This document shows, piece after piece, positions 7,227 through 14,930 of a stretch of DNA of 33,853 nt. Origin of the DNA: Thermoplasmata archaeon (GTDB taxonomy: Archaea > Thermoplasmatota > Penumbrarchaeia > JAEHCK01); contig JAEHCK010000044.1 in assembly GCA_020696345.1 (NCBI GenBank), positions 1-33,853 of the forward strand, written 5' to 3'. Every line of letters begins with the position of its first letter. Within the stretch, counting starts at the first letter, position 1. The notes under the pieces are model-generated. The model saw only the letters and a program-made list of their open reading frames with translations, was not told the DNA's origin and did not search any database. Both the position numbers and the translations under genes were made by a program.

Positions 7227-7266
7227 TCTGGATATACACCAGAATGTTCACAATGACCATATAAAT
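7227..7266 (+). promoter_or_regulatory. integrase promoter: dyad plus TATA box
   Basis: TCTGG (7227-7231) and CCAGA (7239-7243) form a dyad with a 7-nt spacer. The TATA box ATATAAAT follows at 7259-7266, centred 25 nt before the ATG at 7287, giving leaderless spacing. The dyad lies just upstream of the promoter core, a normal regulator position in archaea. Confidence 0.5.
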
Positions 7267-7286
7267 CATTTATTCAAACCTTATGT

Positions 7287-8462
7287 ATGTATGCTGAAAA
7301 ATTAGAAGATATTGTAAAAAAATCTAATAAAAAAGGTCGTGCTAGAACGTCGAAAGGAGATGTACCCTTAAGTTATTCAATAGAAAATGAAGAATACTTC
7401 AACAATATCCCTCATGCAAAAGAATGGTTAAACTCAATCGTAAGACGAAGGGGAAGCTCAATTCGCTCACAGCAGAATTATATAGCTCGCCTTACCCATG
7501 TGAGTAGAGTAACTGGCATTACTGATTTTAAGAAATTAACATTTGAAGATGTAAATAGATATGATACATTAATGTGGGAATGGGGAATGGCAATAAGAAC
7601 AAGAGGGGGTAATCTGAGTGTGGTAAACAGTCTTCTTCAATATTCTGAGATCCTGAACCTTAAATTAGTGAATAGGATCAATAAAGAACTAAAACCTAGA
7701 GAACCTAAAGATGACCATAGACGATATTTAAGTGATATTCCTAATGTAATTAACATTTGGAATGATTATATTGATTCTCAAAAGAATAAGTATAATAAAT
7801 TTATATTAAGAATGTTAACAGATTATGGTTTAAGAGAAGAAGAGCTTGTTACTCGAAATTTAAATGATTTTGATGCAGATAATCTTTGTATCCATGTTGT
7901 TGGAAAAGGTAATAAATATAGGAAAATTGAGTTTGTTGATGGATTTGAAGAGCGTATTTTAAAAGCATATTATCAATATAAACGCAATAGAAAAGAACCT
8001 AATAAAATAGATGATATTGACACACTTTTTGTTACAAAATTCAATACAAGACCCTCCTCCAAATCCATCTATGATTTTGTAAAATATCATACCCAAAAGG
8101 CATTAGGTGAGGGTTTTTCACCACATAAATTAAGACATTTAACTGCATCATGGTTAGCTATTCTTCGAGATGATAACGGTAACATCTTATACGAACCTAC
8201 AAGAATAATGAAGTTCTTGGGCCATGAATCTCTTGATACTACAATTAGGTATATTCATGCATTTGCCAAAGGTGCAAATAGCAAACTGAATAAAATGAAG
8301 AATAGAATATTTAGGAAAACTGGAAATATAGACGATTTAATTAATGATTGTCCTCCTGACGAATTGCCAAAATTAATTATAAGACTTCTCCTAGAAGGAA
8401 AAATTTCAGATTCTCAATTCGATAAATGTTCAAGTATCCTAAGAATTAAAAATAGGGATTAA
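7287..8462 (+). CDS. tyrosine recombinase / integrase (391 aa)
   Basis: This is a complete tyrosine recombinase. The N-terminal SAM-like core-binding domain spans about 40-130. The catalytic domain has the full set: Arg183 (in GLREEE), Lys207 (GKGNK), His280 and Arg283 (HKLRH), His313 (LGHES) and the nucleophile Tyr322 (RYIHA). It cuts and rejoins DNA at att or dimer-resolution sites through a 3'-phosphotyrosine. Length exceeds XerA-type enzymes (about 280-300 aa) because of an N-terminal extension and an about 60-residue basic tail. The ATG at 7287 matches a TATA box 25 nt upstream. It is the last gene of the AT-rich accessory stretch, hence the likely element integrase. It is not split, so not of the SSV type, whose gene is cut on integration. 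Confidence 0.92.
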   Translation: MYAEKLEDIVKKSNKKGRARTSKGDVPLSYSIENEEYFNNIPHAKEWLNSIVRRRGSSIRSQQNYIARLTHVSRVTGITDFKKLTFEDVNRYDTLMWEWGMAIRTRGGNLSVVNSLLQYSEILNLKLVNRINKELKPREPKDDHRRYLSDIPNVINIWNDYIDSQKNKYNKFILRMLTDYGLREEELVTRNLNDFDADNLCIHVVGKGNKYRKIEFVDGFEERILKAYYQYKRNRKEPNKIDDIDTLFVTKFNTRPSSKSIYDFVKYHTQKALGEGFSPHKLRHLTASWLAILRDDNGNILYEPTRIMKFLGHESLDTTIRYIHAFAKGANSKLNKMKNRIFRKTGNIDDLINDCPPDELPKLIIRLLLEGKISDSQFDKCSSILRIKNRD

Positions 8463-8555
8463 CACGTACAATAATTAAGGGATAAAATGAAGAATACCAA
8501 AGAGATATTTAAAGATAAAAACCAAGTATTTTCAAAATCTCTCTTATTTAAATAT

Positions 8556-8591
8556 GTTTTCTTCAACAATCCAGGTTTTCTTCAACAAACC
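8556..8591. repeat. tandem 17-nt direct repeat after the integrase
   Basis: GTTTTCTTCAACAA followed by T/A and CC occurs at 8556-8572 and 8575-8591 (16 of 17 matched, 19-nt period). It lies in the 215-nt gap between the integrase and the surface-protein gene. It could be an integrase arm site, an operator for the downstream gene, or remnant repeats. Confidence 0.5.
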
Positions 8592-8677
8592 TCGATTTTT
8601 CTTCTATTGTTCAGTGTTTGTTCCAGAAAATAATTATAAACTAACTACCATAATCTACCATTAGGAGTGGAAATTAT

Positions 8678-11287
8678 ATGAAACTTCAGAAAGAAAGGTT
8701 AATGAGAAAGATACTAGTGATCATTGTAATAATATTACTCACCTTTTCAATATTCCCAGTTATACCAGTTCAGGCTGAAGAGAGCCGGGAAGAAGACGGA
8801 GCTGTATTTTTTACTGGTGAGATATCCGATTCAGTTATCGACACCAACGAGGATGAGATGTTCGATTTTTTGATCATGGAAGTTACAATTGGTGTAGATG
8901 TTCAAGGCACGTATGAGTTGAGCGGTAAACTGATCGTTGGCGATGATAAACCGGTTATGTATGTTTGCAAGGAGTTCGAAACTGAAGAAAGAGCTGCCAA
9001 TATCACCCTAAAGCTTAAATTTGCAGGTAAACCCATCTATGATACCGGCGTATCGGGGCATTATTTCTGTGTACTCTGGTTAAATGATCAAACCGGTAAA
9101 ACGATCGATGAATTGGAGTATCGAACAAAGGAATATGTATATTCCGAGTTCCAGCATCCACCACCACCCATAAAGATAACCGATCATTTCGAAGATCTTG
9201 GTACCGACCTTGATCGTGATGGTTCGTATGATCTCTTAACTATCAAGATAGGTGTGGATGTACTTGAACCAGGTTATTATCTATTACTTGGCGGTTTATT
9301 CAAAAAACTTGAAGACGGTATGGATGATGTTAATGTTGATGATGATCATGATCATGCGCCATATTTCCTCATTACAGGGAACCGTATTACGGTGGATCTG
9401 AACGAAAAAAGTGAATATATCGAATTGGATTTCAAGGGCCCGGCGATTCGACTGAGCGGTTTTAACGGCCCGTATTTTATTGGGCTCTGGCTCGAGCAAG
9501 TTACACAACTTGAAGAAAAAGAACGAATAAACGAGCGTTTATTATGGCCCATGGCAGGGAAGAGTGACTTATCAGGAAGAGTCATATTTAAAACCGAGGA
9601 TTACTTATATTCGGATTTCGAAGAACCTTTCAAGATTGTCAAATTTACCGATCGCGTGAAGGACTACCCGGTTGACACGAATGAAAACAAACTGTTCGAA
9701 TTTCTACGATTATCGATGACCGTGAATGTGACCGAGGCAGGCAAATATCTGATACGAGGTAGAATATTTACAGGGTCGGACTGGTTTGATCTAATAGCAG
9801 AGAATATTACTTATCTAGAACCCGGAATGCAGCAGGTGGTCATTAATTTCAAGGGACCCGATATCCATAAGAATCGACTTGAAGGAATTCTTGATATCCA
9901 TTTGTTAATAAAAGGTGAGAGTTCTGAAGGGTTCCAAGTATTTGATGAGATGAAGTATTCCACTTATAAAAAATACAGGTATACTGATTTTGAATCCACG
10001 TATGATAGAAAGGAAATGATCGACATATCCAACGAACCACTGCCATACGCAAAATTAGATATGGAAGGAATTACCACTAAAACAGATATCATGGAGGTTT
10101 ATACGACCCGCACAAGACCGGAGATCTCGTTTTGGTATTCGGATACCGACCACACAAATGCACGGTTCAAATTGATATATCATAGGTTGATCGGTTATTC
10201 CGACCATAACCAAAACGGTATATTTGATTTTGGTGAGGAGCGTTTTGATATAAACCTGGAGGATTCGCTCTGGATGTTGAACGGACTCACATACTCGGTA
10301 AATTCCCGATACGGCAACTATGTTGAGTTTCAATTATCAACCGAGGTTAGTATAGATAATATTGACCAACCATTGTCAAATAACCCGGATGACCCGGAGC
10401 ACCTACCACCGCCGCCACCAACCACACATACACGTAAAAGTACAAGTACAAATACTCGACAGGAGTTGGAAGATCCCGAGCCGCCACGTTTCGAGGAAGA
10501 GCCATTTGAGTTTGACGAACCTAAAGTTACATATCCCTGGGCCAGGATCGATTTTAAATTTTTGATCACCAGCAATGATTTCACACTTACAGAATACTTA
10601 GATGTGAAGATCAACGGCGGGACCGAGCTCAAAATTGATGTCAATATCGAGTTTTACAAGTATGTTGACATCGATGGTATATGTCTGGAACAGATATTAT
10701 TTGACGAGGCAAAGATATTCGGGTTCAAAACAAAGGAGACCAACCAGGATAGGACATTTCAACCAAACGAGCCTGAGCAAGGGCCTGAAAATCATAAAGA
10801 TATGGAACTCGAACCAATGCATTTATTCGAACCAAGAGAAGGCGATATTAAACAATTGATCATGTTCATCGATGATTCGGAAAAAGAGTATGGATTCTAT
10901 TCATGGGTCAATAAAGTCAATATTACATATTCTAATGGTCAGTCCAAACTTGTTAGTATAAATTCAAGCTATGTGATCGATGGCACCGTGTTGAGATTGT
11001 TTACCAACTACCCTTACGATAATGATCTTTCCACAATTCATCATGAACCAAGTATAGGAATGGTAAAAGAGAGCAAACCAAAGAGGTCGGAACCTATCGA
11101 TGAGATCGCCCAGATCTTGTTCAACCCGGCAATATATATTATCGCATGCATTGTTGCTTTGATATCTCTTGCAGTATTACGCAAGAGCCAGATGCAAAAA
11201 GAACAAACAGTGGCTCGGGTAAGACAAAAACCCATGGAGAAACAGATCGTTAGAAAACCGGTTAGAATAAAAGAAATTAGAAAGTAA
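8678..11287 (+). CDS. secreted, membrane-anchored surface protein with three Ca2+-binding-type repeats (869 aa)
   Basis: A signal peptide is clear: basic start, hydrophobic 11-30, likely cleavage after VQA (residue 33). One C-terminal membrane helix (about 825-845) is followed by a basic tail, so the bulk faces outside. Three repeats of about 140-150 residues begin near 45, 165 and 320. Each has a D-x-N/D-x-D/N loop (DTNEDEMFD, DLDRDGSYD, DTNENKLFE), then a beta strand and a G-x-Y-x-L turn, like EF/dockerin-type Ca2+ loops in a beta sandwich. A Pro-rich linker lies near 570-600 and a further beta-rich domain follows. GGAG at 8664-8667 supports the ATG at 8678; Met9 is an alternative. No enzyme motif is seen. 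A cell-surface structural or adhesion role is inferred. Confidence 0.75.
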   Translation: MKLQKERLMRKILVIIVIILLTFSIFPVIPVQAEESREEDGAVFFTGEISDSVIDTNEDEMFDFLIMEVTIGVDVQGTYELSGKLIVGDDKPVMYVCKEFETEERAANITLKLKFAGKPIYDTGVSGHYFCVLWLNDQTGKTIDELEYRTKEYVYSEFQHPPPPIKITDHFEDLGTDLDRDGSYDLLTIKIGVDVLEPGYYLLLGGLFKKLEDGMDDVNVDDDHDHAPYFLITGNRITVDLNEKSEYIELDFKGPAIRLSGFNGPYFIGLWLEQVTQLEEKERINERLLWPMAGKSDLSGRVIFKTEDYLYSDFEEPFKIVKFTDRVKDYPVDTNENKLFEFLRLSMTVNVTEAGKYLIRGRIFTGSDWFDLIAENITYLEPGMQQVVINFKGPDIHKNRLEGILDIHLLIKGESSEGFQVFDEMKYSTYKKYRYTDFESTYDRKEMIDISNEPLPYAKLDMEGITTKTDIMEVYTTRTRPEISFWYSDTDHTNARFKLIYHRLIGYSDHNQNGIFDFGEERFDINLEDSLWMLNGLTYSVNSRYGNYVEFQLSTEVSIDNIDQPLSNNPDDPEHLPPPPPTTHTRKSTSTNTRQELEDPEPPRFEEEPFEFDEPKVTYPWARIDFKFLITSNDFTLTEYLDVKINGGTELKIDVNIEFYKYVDIDGICLEQILFDEAKIFGFKTKETNQDRTFQPNEPEQGPENHKDMELEPMHLFEPREGDIKQLIMFIDDSEKEYGFYSWVNKVNITYSNGQSKLVSINSSYVIDGTVLRLFTNYPYDNDLSTIHHEPSIGMVKESKPKRSEPIDEIAQILFNPAIYIIACIVALISLAVLRKSQMQKEQTVARVRQKPMEKQIVRKPVRIKEIRK

Positions 11288-11305
11288 TGATTTGGAGTGC
11301 TTTTT

Positions 11306-11572
11306 ATGGATGATGTTGCAAATCTTTTACGTGCTTGGATCATGATCTTTGCATTGATCTTATTTATTGTATCCATGTTTGCATATTATCGAACGCGGCA
11401 TAAACGTTTACTGTTCGTTAGTTGTGCGTTTGCGATCTTCTTCATTAAAGGTATCATACTTAGCCTGGGTCTAATTGATCCCGGGATAGATGCACTTTAT
11501 ACATCGGGGCTTGGTGATCTTCTTGACCTGGTGATACTAGTATTACTTGCAGCTACTATATTGAAGAAATAA
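11306..11572 (+). CDS. small three-TM membrane protein, DUF7521-like (88 aa)
   Basis: Three hydrophobic segments occur at about residues 9-27, 36-54 and 68-86, with a YYRTRHKRLL cytoplasmic loop. Size, topology and the Tyr-Arg-Arg-type loop recall the small membrane proteins found next to winged-helix regulators in haloarchaea (DUF7521-type); that match is from memory and is not a search result. The ATG at 11306 is chosen because TTGGAG precedes it; a GTG at 11297 overlaps that site. The gene lies 18 nt after the surface protein and 24 nt before the regulator, so the three are probably co-transcribed. It may act as a membrane partner or sensor for the regulator (inference). Confidence 0.65.
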   Translation: MDDVANLLRAWIMIFALILFIVSMFAYYRTRHKRLLFVSCAFAIFFIKGIILSLGLIDPGIDALYTSGLGDLLDLVILVLLAATILKK

Positions 11573-11596
11573 TTATTAATTCTCGATGTGACCACA

Positions 11597-12157
11597 ATGT
11601 CACCAGACCAGAAATCCGATCTGGATTTAGAACTTGAATTGGATACACGTAAGAGTTTATACGAGTTCATCAAAAACAACCCGGGAACACATTTGCGAGA
11701 GGTCCAGCGAAGATTAGGCATGTCCATCGGGCTGTTAAAGTTTCACATACAATATTTGCTCACTCATGAAATAATAATCGAAAAAAGTGATAGGTATTAT
11801 AAAAGATATTTCCTCTCTGGCCGGTTGGGGTCCATCGATAAGGTAACCCTATTCGCCTTACGCCAACAGAACCCGAGATGGATCATACTATACATTTTGG
11901 AACACCCAAATACCAAACATAAAGAGCTATTGGTACGATTTGATTTTAAACCATCTACACTCTCTTTTTATCTAAAGAACTTGGTCGATAAAGGCATAAT
12001 AATTCGTAGGCGTGCAGGTCGAGCGAGTAATTATTCGATAATAGATCCTGAGGCGATCGTGCATATCCTTATCACCTACCGACCAAGTTTTCTGGATAAA
12101 CTGGTTGACAGGTTCTTGGAGACTTGGTTTGATGAATTCGAAGGCGATGGATCTTAA
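11597..12157 (+). CDS. double winged-helix transcription regulator (186 aa)
   Basis: Two winged-helix domains lie in tandem. The first is at about 14-75 (RKSLYEFIKNNPGTHLREVQ, then LGMSIGLLKFHIQYLLTHEII); the second at about 95-150 (WIILYILEHPNTKHKELLVR, then FKPSTLSFYLKNLVDKGIIIRRR). Both have the GxSxGxLxFHL-type recognition helix of archaeal ArsR/MarR-like regulators. A short C-terminal acidic helix follows. ATG 11597 is taken as start; GTG 11588 in the same frame is possible. Pairing with the small 3-TM gene just upstream is a recurrent archaeal arrangement. The targets likely include this surface-protein operon, but no operator was identified. Confidence 0.8.
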   Translation: MSPDQKSDLDLELELDTRKSLYEFIKNNPGTHLREVQRRLGMSIGLLKFHIQYLLTHEIIIEKSDRYYKRYFLSGRLGSIDKVTLFALRQQNPRWIILYILEHPNTKHKELLVRFDFKPSTLSFYLKNLVDKGIIIRRRAGRASNYSIIDPEAIVHILITYRPSFLDKLVDRFLETWFDEFEGDGS

Positions 12158-12199
12158 TATGTCGCTGAGATGGCAGAATGTTCTATATGTCGTTGAGAT
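12158..12199. repeat. short direct repeat after the regulator gene
   Basis: TATGTCGCTGAGAT (12158-12171) and TATGTCGTTGAGAT (12186-12199) match at 13 of 14 positions with a 28-nt period, directly after the stop codon. The role is unknown; it may be a slippage duplicate. Confidence 0.35.
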
Positions 12200-12393
12200 T
12201 TCGGGATGCACAAATGATTTAACGTAAATAAATCAAACATCCTAATAATTAATCGAAATATAGAACAATTCATTATAGACCTTCAAATCATCAATTTATT
12301 TTCATAGATCAGATATAAAACATAAATAATTGATAATTATACCATGTTTCACTTAATAATAGTTTTTTAAATTTTATTAAGGAATGAGATTAA

Positions 12394-14025
12394 ATGGATC
12401 ATAACGAAGATATCAAAACCGGGCTTGGTACTCAGGAGCAAATGGAAAAGGACCCGCACTGGAACGGCATACCACCTGTTGGCAATAAGCCGATCCATGA
12501 TAAATATAAATTTCTAATATTCATTTTGGTAGTATTTATAGTCAAGATAATAATCTGGTCAGCCTATCGCTGGACCACCGGCAACTGGGATGTATTGGGT
12601 AACCCTGTGAATAATTACACTGCCGGCATTTTCATGAAACCGCTCCTGCAGTTATTACCGGTATTCATACTCTGGATATATTTATTCAAAGAAAAGGGTT
12701 TACCTTTTAGGCTAACTCGGAAACATCTGTTTTCTTCGATCGTGTTCGGCTGTATCTTGGGTCTGGTCTATTATTTTGTAGCCACCGGAGTTCTGGTCGG
12801 CATTATGGGCGCCACAGGACAGGGTACGGATTTTCATATCGTTGCAGGGTGGGATGATGTTGGGTGGGGGTTGATAATTGCAATGATGTTTTCGTACATG
12901 ATCGGTACTGGACCTACCGAGGAGTTGTTCTCGCGCGGTTTCCTACAAGACCAGAGCGCACGCGCATTTCCAATATGGTTTGCAATACTGTTTTCCTCGG
13001 TTCTATTTGCGATCGGGCATCTGCCCATTTCAATTTTCTTATATCACATGAGCTTAATGGCAATTGTATGGTACATGATAATTCTGGTCGTCATGGGTGG
13101 ATTCTTTTCATTACTTTATCTTTGGTCACGAAATATAGTATTCCCGATCATAATCCATGGCCTTTGGGACTGGTATCTATCGTTATACGCATTACGCGGC
13201 GCCTACAGCAAGGGTTTCATGGCCGATCCGGTGGTGAACTTCGGCGTCATGGATTTTGTGAGTACGATCATTACATTATGTATTATGCTGCCAATATTTT
13301 ACATAGTATATCTGGTCTGGTGGCGGCACGATAAACCATTACAGGACGGCCCTCTGGCCGGAATTGTCAGGGCAATCGAACAGATCAGAGTAACAGCAAA
13401 GATACGCAAATACGACCGCGGTGCGTGGCCAAGGGGAAACCCGATCTTGGTTACGGCGGCCATTGTAGGCATATTTTGTTTGTTAAGTATACCGTTAGCT
13501 GCTGTTGTTAGCACCGATGACCCGGCCAAATTCAATGACCGTATGATCGGCGCAGAGCAAATAATAGTATTTGTGTATGATAACGGTACGATTCAAGGTT
13601 CCAACCTACTCAATGAAGGGAAATCCTTTGAATATCCTATAGAATTCATTGATATGGAGATAGAATATATCAATATCACATTAACCTGGCAGGACGATCC
13701 AGGTGATTCTAATATAATTACGAACGAGCCCGATGAATTCAAAGTAGAGCTGTTTGACAATGACGGTTTCGAGCTTGCTGTGGGCCAGGGTGACTCTGGT
13801 AACCTGGAACTGAGCTGGCAAGGCGTTGAGGCAGTTGAATATACAGGTAATTTCATGGTCGTTGTGACCCTGGAATATGCCGGCGACCTTGAGCTGAGAT
13901 ATTCTCCATTCGGTTTAATCTCCCAGCCAGATGATTCGAACGACTATTCACTGGAGATCGAATATACAATGTTCACAAAAGAATATATTGACATCGAGGA
14001 CGGAGATGTACGGTGGGAAGAATGA
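12394..14025 (+). CDS. CPBP-family intramembrane metalloprotease with extra C-terminal domain (543 aa)
   Basis: The CPBP (Abi/Rce1-like) signature is complete: EExxxR at Glu176-Glu177-Arg181 (TEELFSRG), the second motif FAIGHL with His209, and HxxxD at His255/Asp259 (IHGLWDW). These residues form the metal site of membrane glutamate proteases. About eight TM segments lie between 38 and 310. After a cytoplasmic loop and another TM (about 350-372), about 170 residues of beta-rich, acidic sequence end the protein and probably face outside. Family members are usually 200-300 aa, so this appendage is unusual. Archaeal and bacterial relatives act in protein processing, bacteriocin immunity or stress; the substrate is unknown. 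It has its own upstream gap of 236 nt and no operon partner. Confidence 0.82.
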   Translation: MDHNEDIKTGLGTQEQMEKDPHWNGIPPVGNKPIHDKYKFLIFILVVFIVKIIIWSAYRWTTGNWDVLGNPVNNYTAGIFMKPLLQLLPVFILWIYLFKEKGLPFRLTRKHLFSSIVFGCILGLVYYFVATGVLVGIMGATGQGTDFHIVAGWDDVGWGLIIAMMFSYMIGTGPTEELFSRGFLQDQSARAFPIWFAILFSSVLFAIGHLPISIFLYHMSLMAIVWYMIILVVMGGFFSLLYLWSRNIVFPIIIHGLWDWYLSLYALRGAYSKGFMADPVVNFGVMDFVSTIITLCIMLPIFYIVYLVWWRHDKPLQDGPLAGIVRAIEQIRVTAKIRKYDRGAWPRGNPILVTAAIVGIFCLLSIPLAAVVSTDDPAKFNDRMIGAEQIIVFVYDNGTIQGSNLLNEGKSFEYPIEFIDMEIEYINITLTWQDDPGDSNIITNEPDEFKVELFDNDGFELAVGQGDSGNLELSWQGVEAVEYTGNFMVVVTLEYAGDLELRYSPFGLISQPDDSNDYSLEIEYTMFTKEYIDIEDGDVRWEE

Positions 14026-14058
14026 TCGAATTAGTATACGCTTAGGCTTGGAGTTTAA

Positions 14059-14092
14059 GGTTTTTGGTTGTGTCAACGGCACATGAAAAACC
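14059..14092 (+). terminator. hairpin downstream of the CPBP protease gene
   Basis: GGTTTTT (14059-14065) pairs with AAAAACC (14086-14092), and TGTG (14069-14072) with CACA (14080-14083), around a 7-nt loop. It begins 33 nt after the stop. No long T-run follows, so a terminator or 3'-end stabiliser role is tentative. Confidence 0.35.
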
Positions 14093-14363
14093 CATAAAAT
14101 AATCCAATAATTAGACTGGACCATCTAGTAAATGGATGTTTATTATAGACCGCTATTAATTCGCCAGTAATATTTTCGTCAATCTTCAAAAAATCATCTT
14201 TTATCTGGTGAGTTGGGTATTTTCCATATTTATTCTAAAGTATTTATAATTAATTTATTTTTAATTTTAAGTATAAATGATCCAACTTCTTCATCATATC
14301 CCATCATGAACTCACCAGTCGAATTTAGTTTCAATTTCATACCAATACTGTTTTGAATGAAAT

Positions 14364-14434
14364 AACCGCAGATAAACGCCGATTAACACAGAGATCATCA
14401 GTTAATCTCTGTTTATCTGTGTTTATCTGCGGTT
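14364..14434. repeat. 71-nt palindromic repeat element upstream of the ATP synthase operon
   Basis: Perfect 14-bp outer arms AACCGCAGATAAAC (14364-14377) and GTTTATCTGCGGTT (14421-14434) surround a second perfect pair, ACAGAGAT (14388-14395) and ATCTCTGT (14405-14412). GATTAAC/GTTAATC (14381-14387/14401-14407) offers an alternative inner fold. The GCAGATAAAC-type words resemble dispersed palindromic repeats I know from many prokaryotic genomes. Only one copy is in this window, so the dispersed nature is inferred. Confidence 0.7.
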
Positions 14435-14539
14435 CCCCCATTTGTATTTATCCATTGTCATGATTAAGGTTTGTTAGCGCAAGTATTATTAATATTAACC
14501 TTTATTACCCACGAATTCAAACATTTAGGGGGGCCAAAG

Positions 14540-14902
14540 ATGGTTTTCCAGGCATCAGGAAAAATATCGGGCAATGGTTCGAAAGGGGCCGATTTTCGAG
14601 ACTTGGAGCTCGTTAAAAAAGCAGAAGACAGGTCAATGAGAGATCAGCATAAGGCTGAAAAGAATGCAAAGAGATCTCTCGCCAGTACCGAGCACAACTT
14701 TCAGGCTTATGAAGAAAAGACAATAGCCGGGCTCTTGGAAAAACTTGAAGAGGAATACAAACTAGAAGAAAAAAAGGTATTATCAAAGGCAAAAACCATC
14801 AAAGCAGAGGGCGACACTGAAGCCGAAATGCTCAAATCAGAGGTTTCGCAAAGAACGGCGGATGCAGCCGCATATATTGTGAAGGCAGTTATTACTGGTT
14901 AG
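14540..14902 (+). CDS. ahaH: A-type ATP synthase subunit H (peripheral stalk coiled coil)
   Basis: The protein of 120 aa is nearly all charged heptad-like helix from about residue 20 to 110 (KAEDRSMRDQHKAEKNAKR, EEYKLEEKKVLSKAKTIKA). Subunit H pairs with subunit E to form the peripheral stalk that holds the A3B3 head still against the rotor. The ATG at 14540 is preceded by a strong AGGGGGG; an in-frame upstream TTG at 14471 has no such site and is rejected. Size fits the family (about 100-110 aa). It opens the operon, 28 nt before subunit I, as in methanogen aha clusters. The sequence is weakly conserved in this family, so the call leans on composition and position. Confidence 0.8.
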   Translation: MVFQASGKISGNGSKGADFRDLELVKKAEDRSMRDQHKAEKNAKRSLASTEHNFQAYEEKTIAGLLEKLEEEYKLEEKKVLSKAKTIKAEGDTEAEMLKSEVSQRTADAAAYIVKAVITG

Positions 14903-14930
14903 TAAATGGTTTTATTCGGAGGCAAGTATA

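Larger units (their letters stand above)
1..8462. mobile_element. putative integrated virus/plasmid-derived element (left end may lie outside window)
   Basis: The stretch is visibly more AT-rich than the ATP synthase region that follows. It holds many short overlapping unknown genes, three DNA-binding-type proteins, a STAND-type NTPase on the opposite strand and a tyrosine recombinase as its last gene. An integrase at one edge next to small unknown genes is the usual layout of archaeal integrated elements. I found no tRNA gene and no convincing att repeat pair, so both boundaries are inferred. The call rests on gene content and composition; a chance cluster of accessory genes is the alternative. 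Confidence 0.5.
14026..14539. other. gene-free stretch between the protease and the ATP synthase operon
   Basis: About 510 nt hold no credible gene. A hairpin follows the protease (14059-14092), AT-rich TATA-like stretches occur near 14239-14275 and 14485-14497, and a 71-nt palindrome sits at 14364-14434. The ATP synthase promoter must lie here. Whether it is before or after the palindrome, which would put the palindrome in the mRNA leader, cannot be told from sequence alone. Confidence 0.6.

Noticed and set aside
8487..8633. 48-aa open frame after the integrase with weak AAGGG upstream
   Set aside because: Short and low complexity; it contains the tandem GTTTTCTTCAACAA repeats, so it is more likely non-coding.
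9849..10644. Minus-strand open frames opposite the surface protein gene
   Set aside because: Antisense to a long coherent secreted protein, with no domain or ribosome site of their own.
14471..14539. N-terminal extension of ahaH from TTG 14471
   Set aside because: ATG 14540 has a strong AGGGGGG ribosome site; the extension has none and is hydrophobic, unlike the family.
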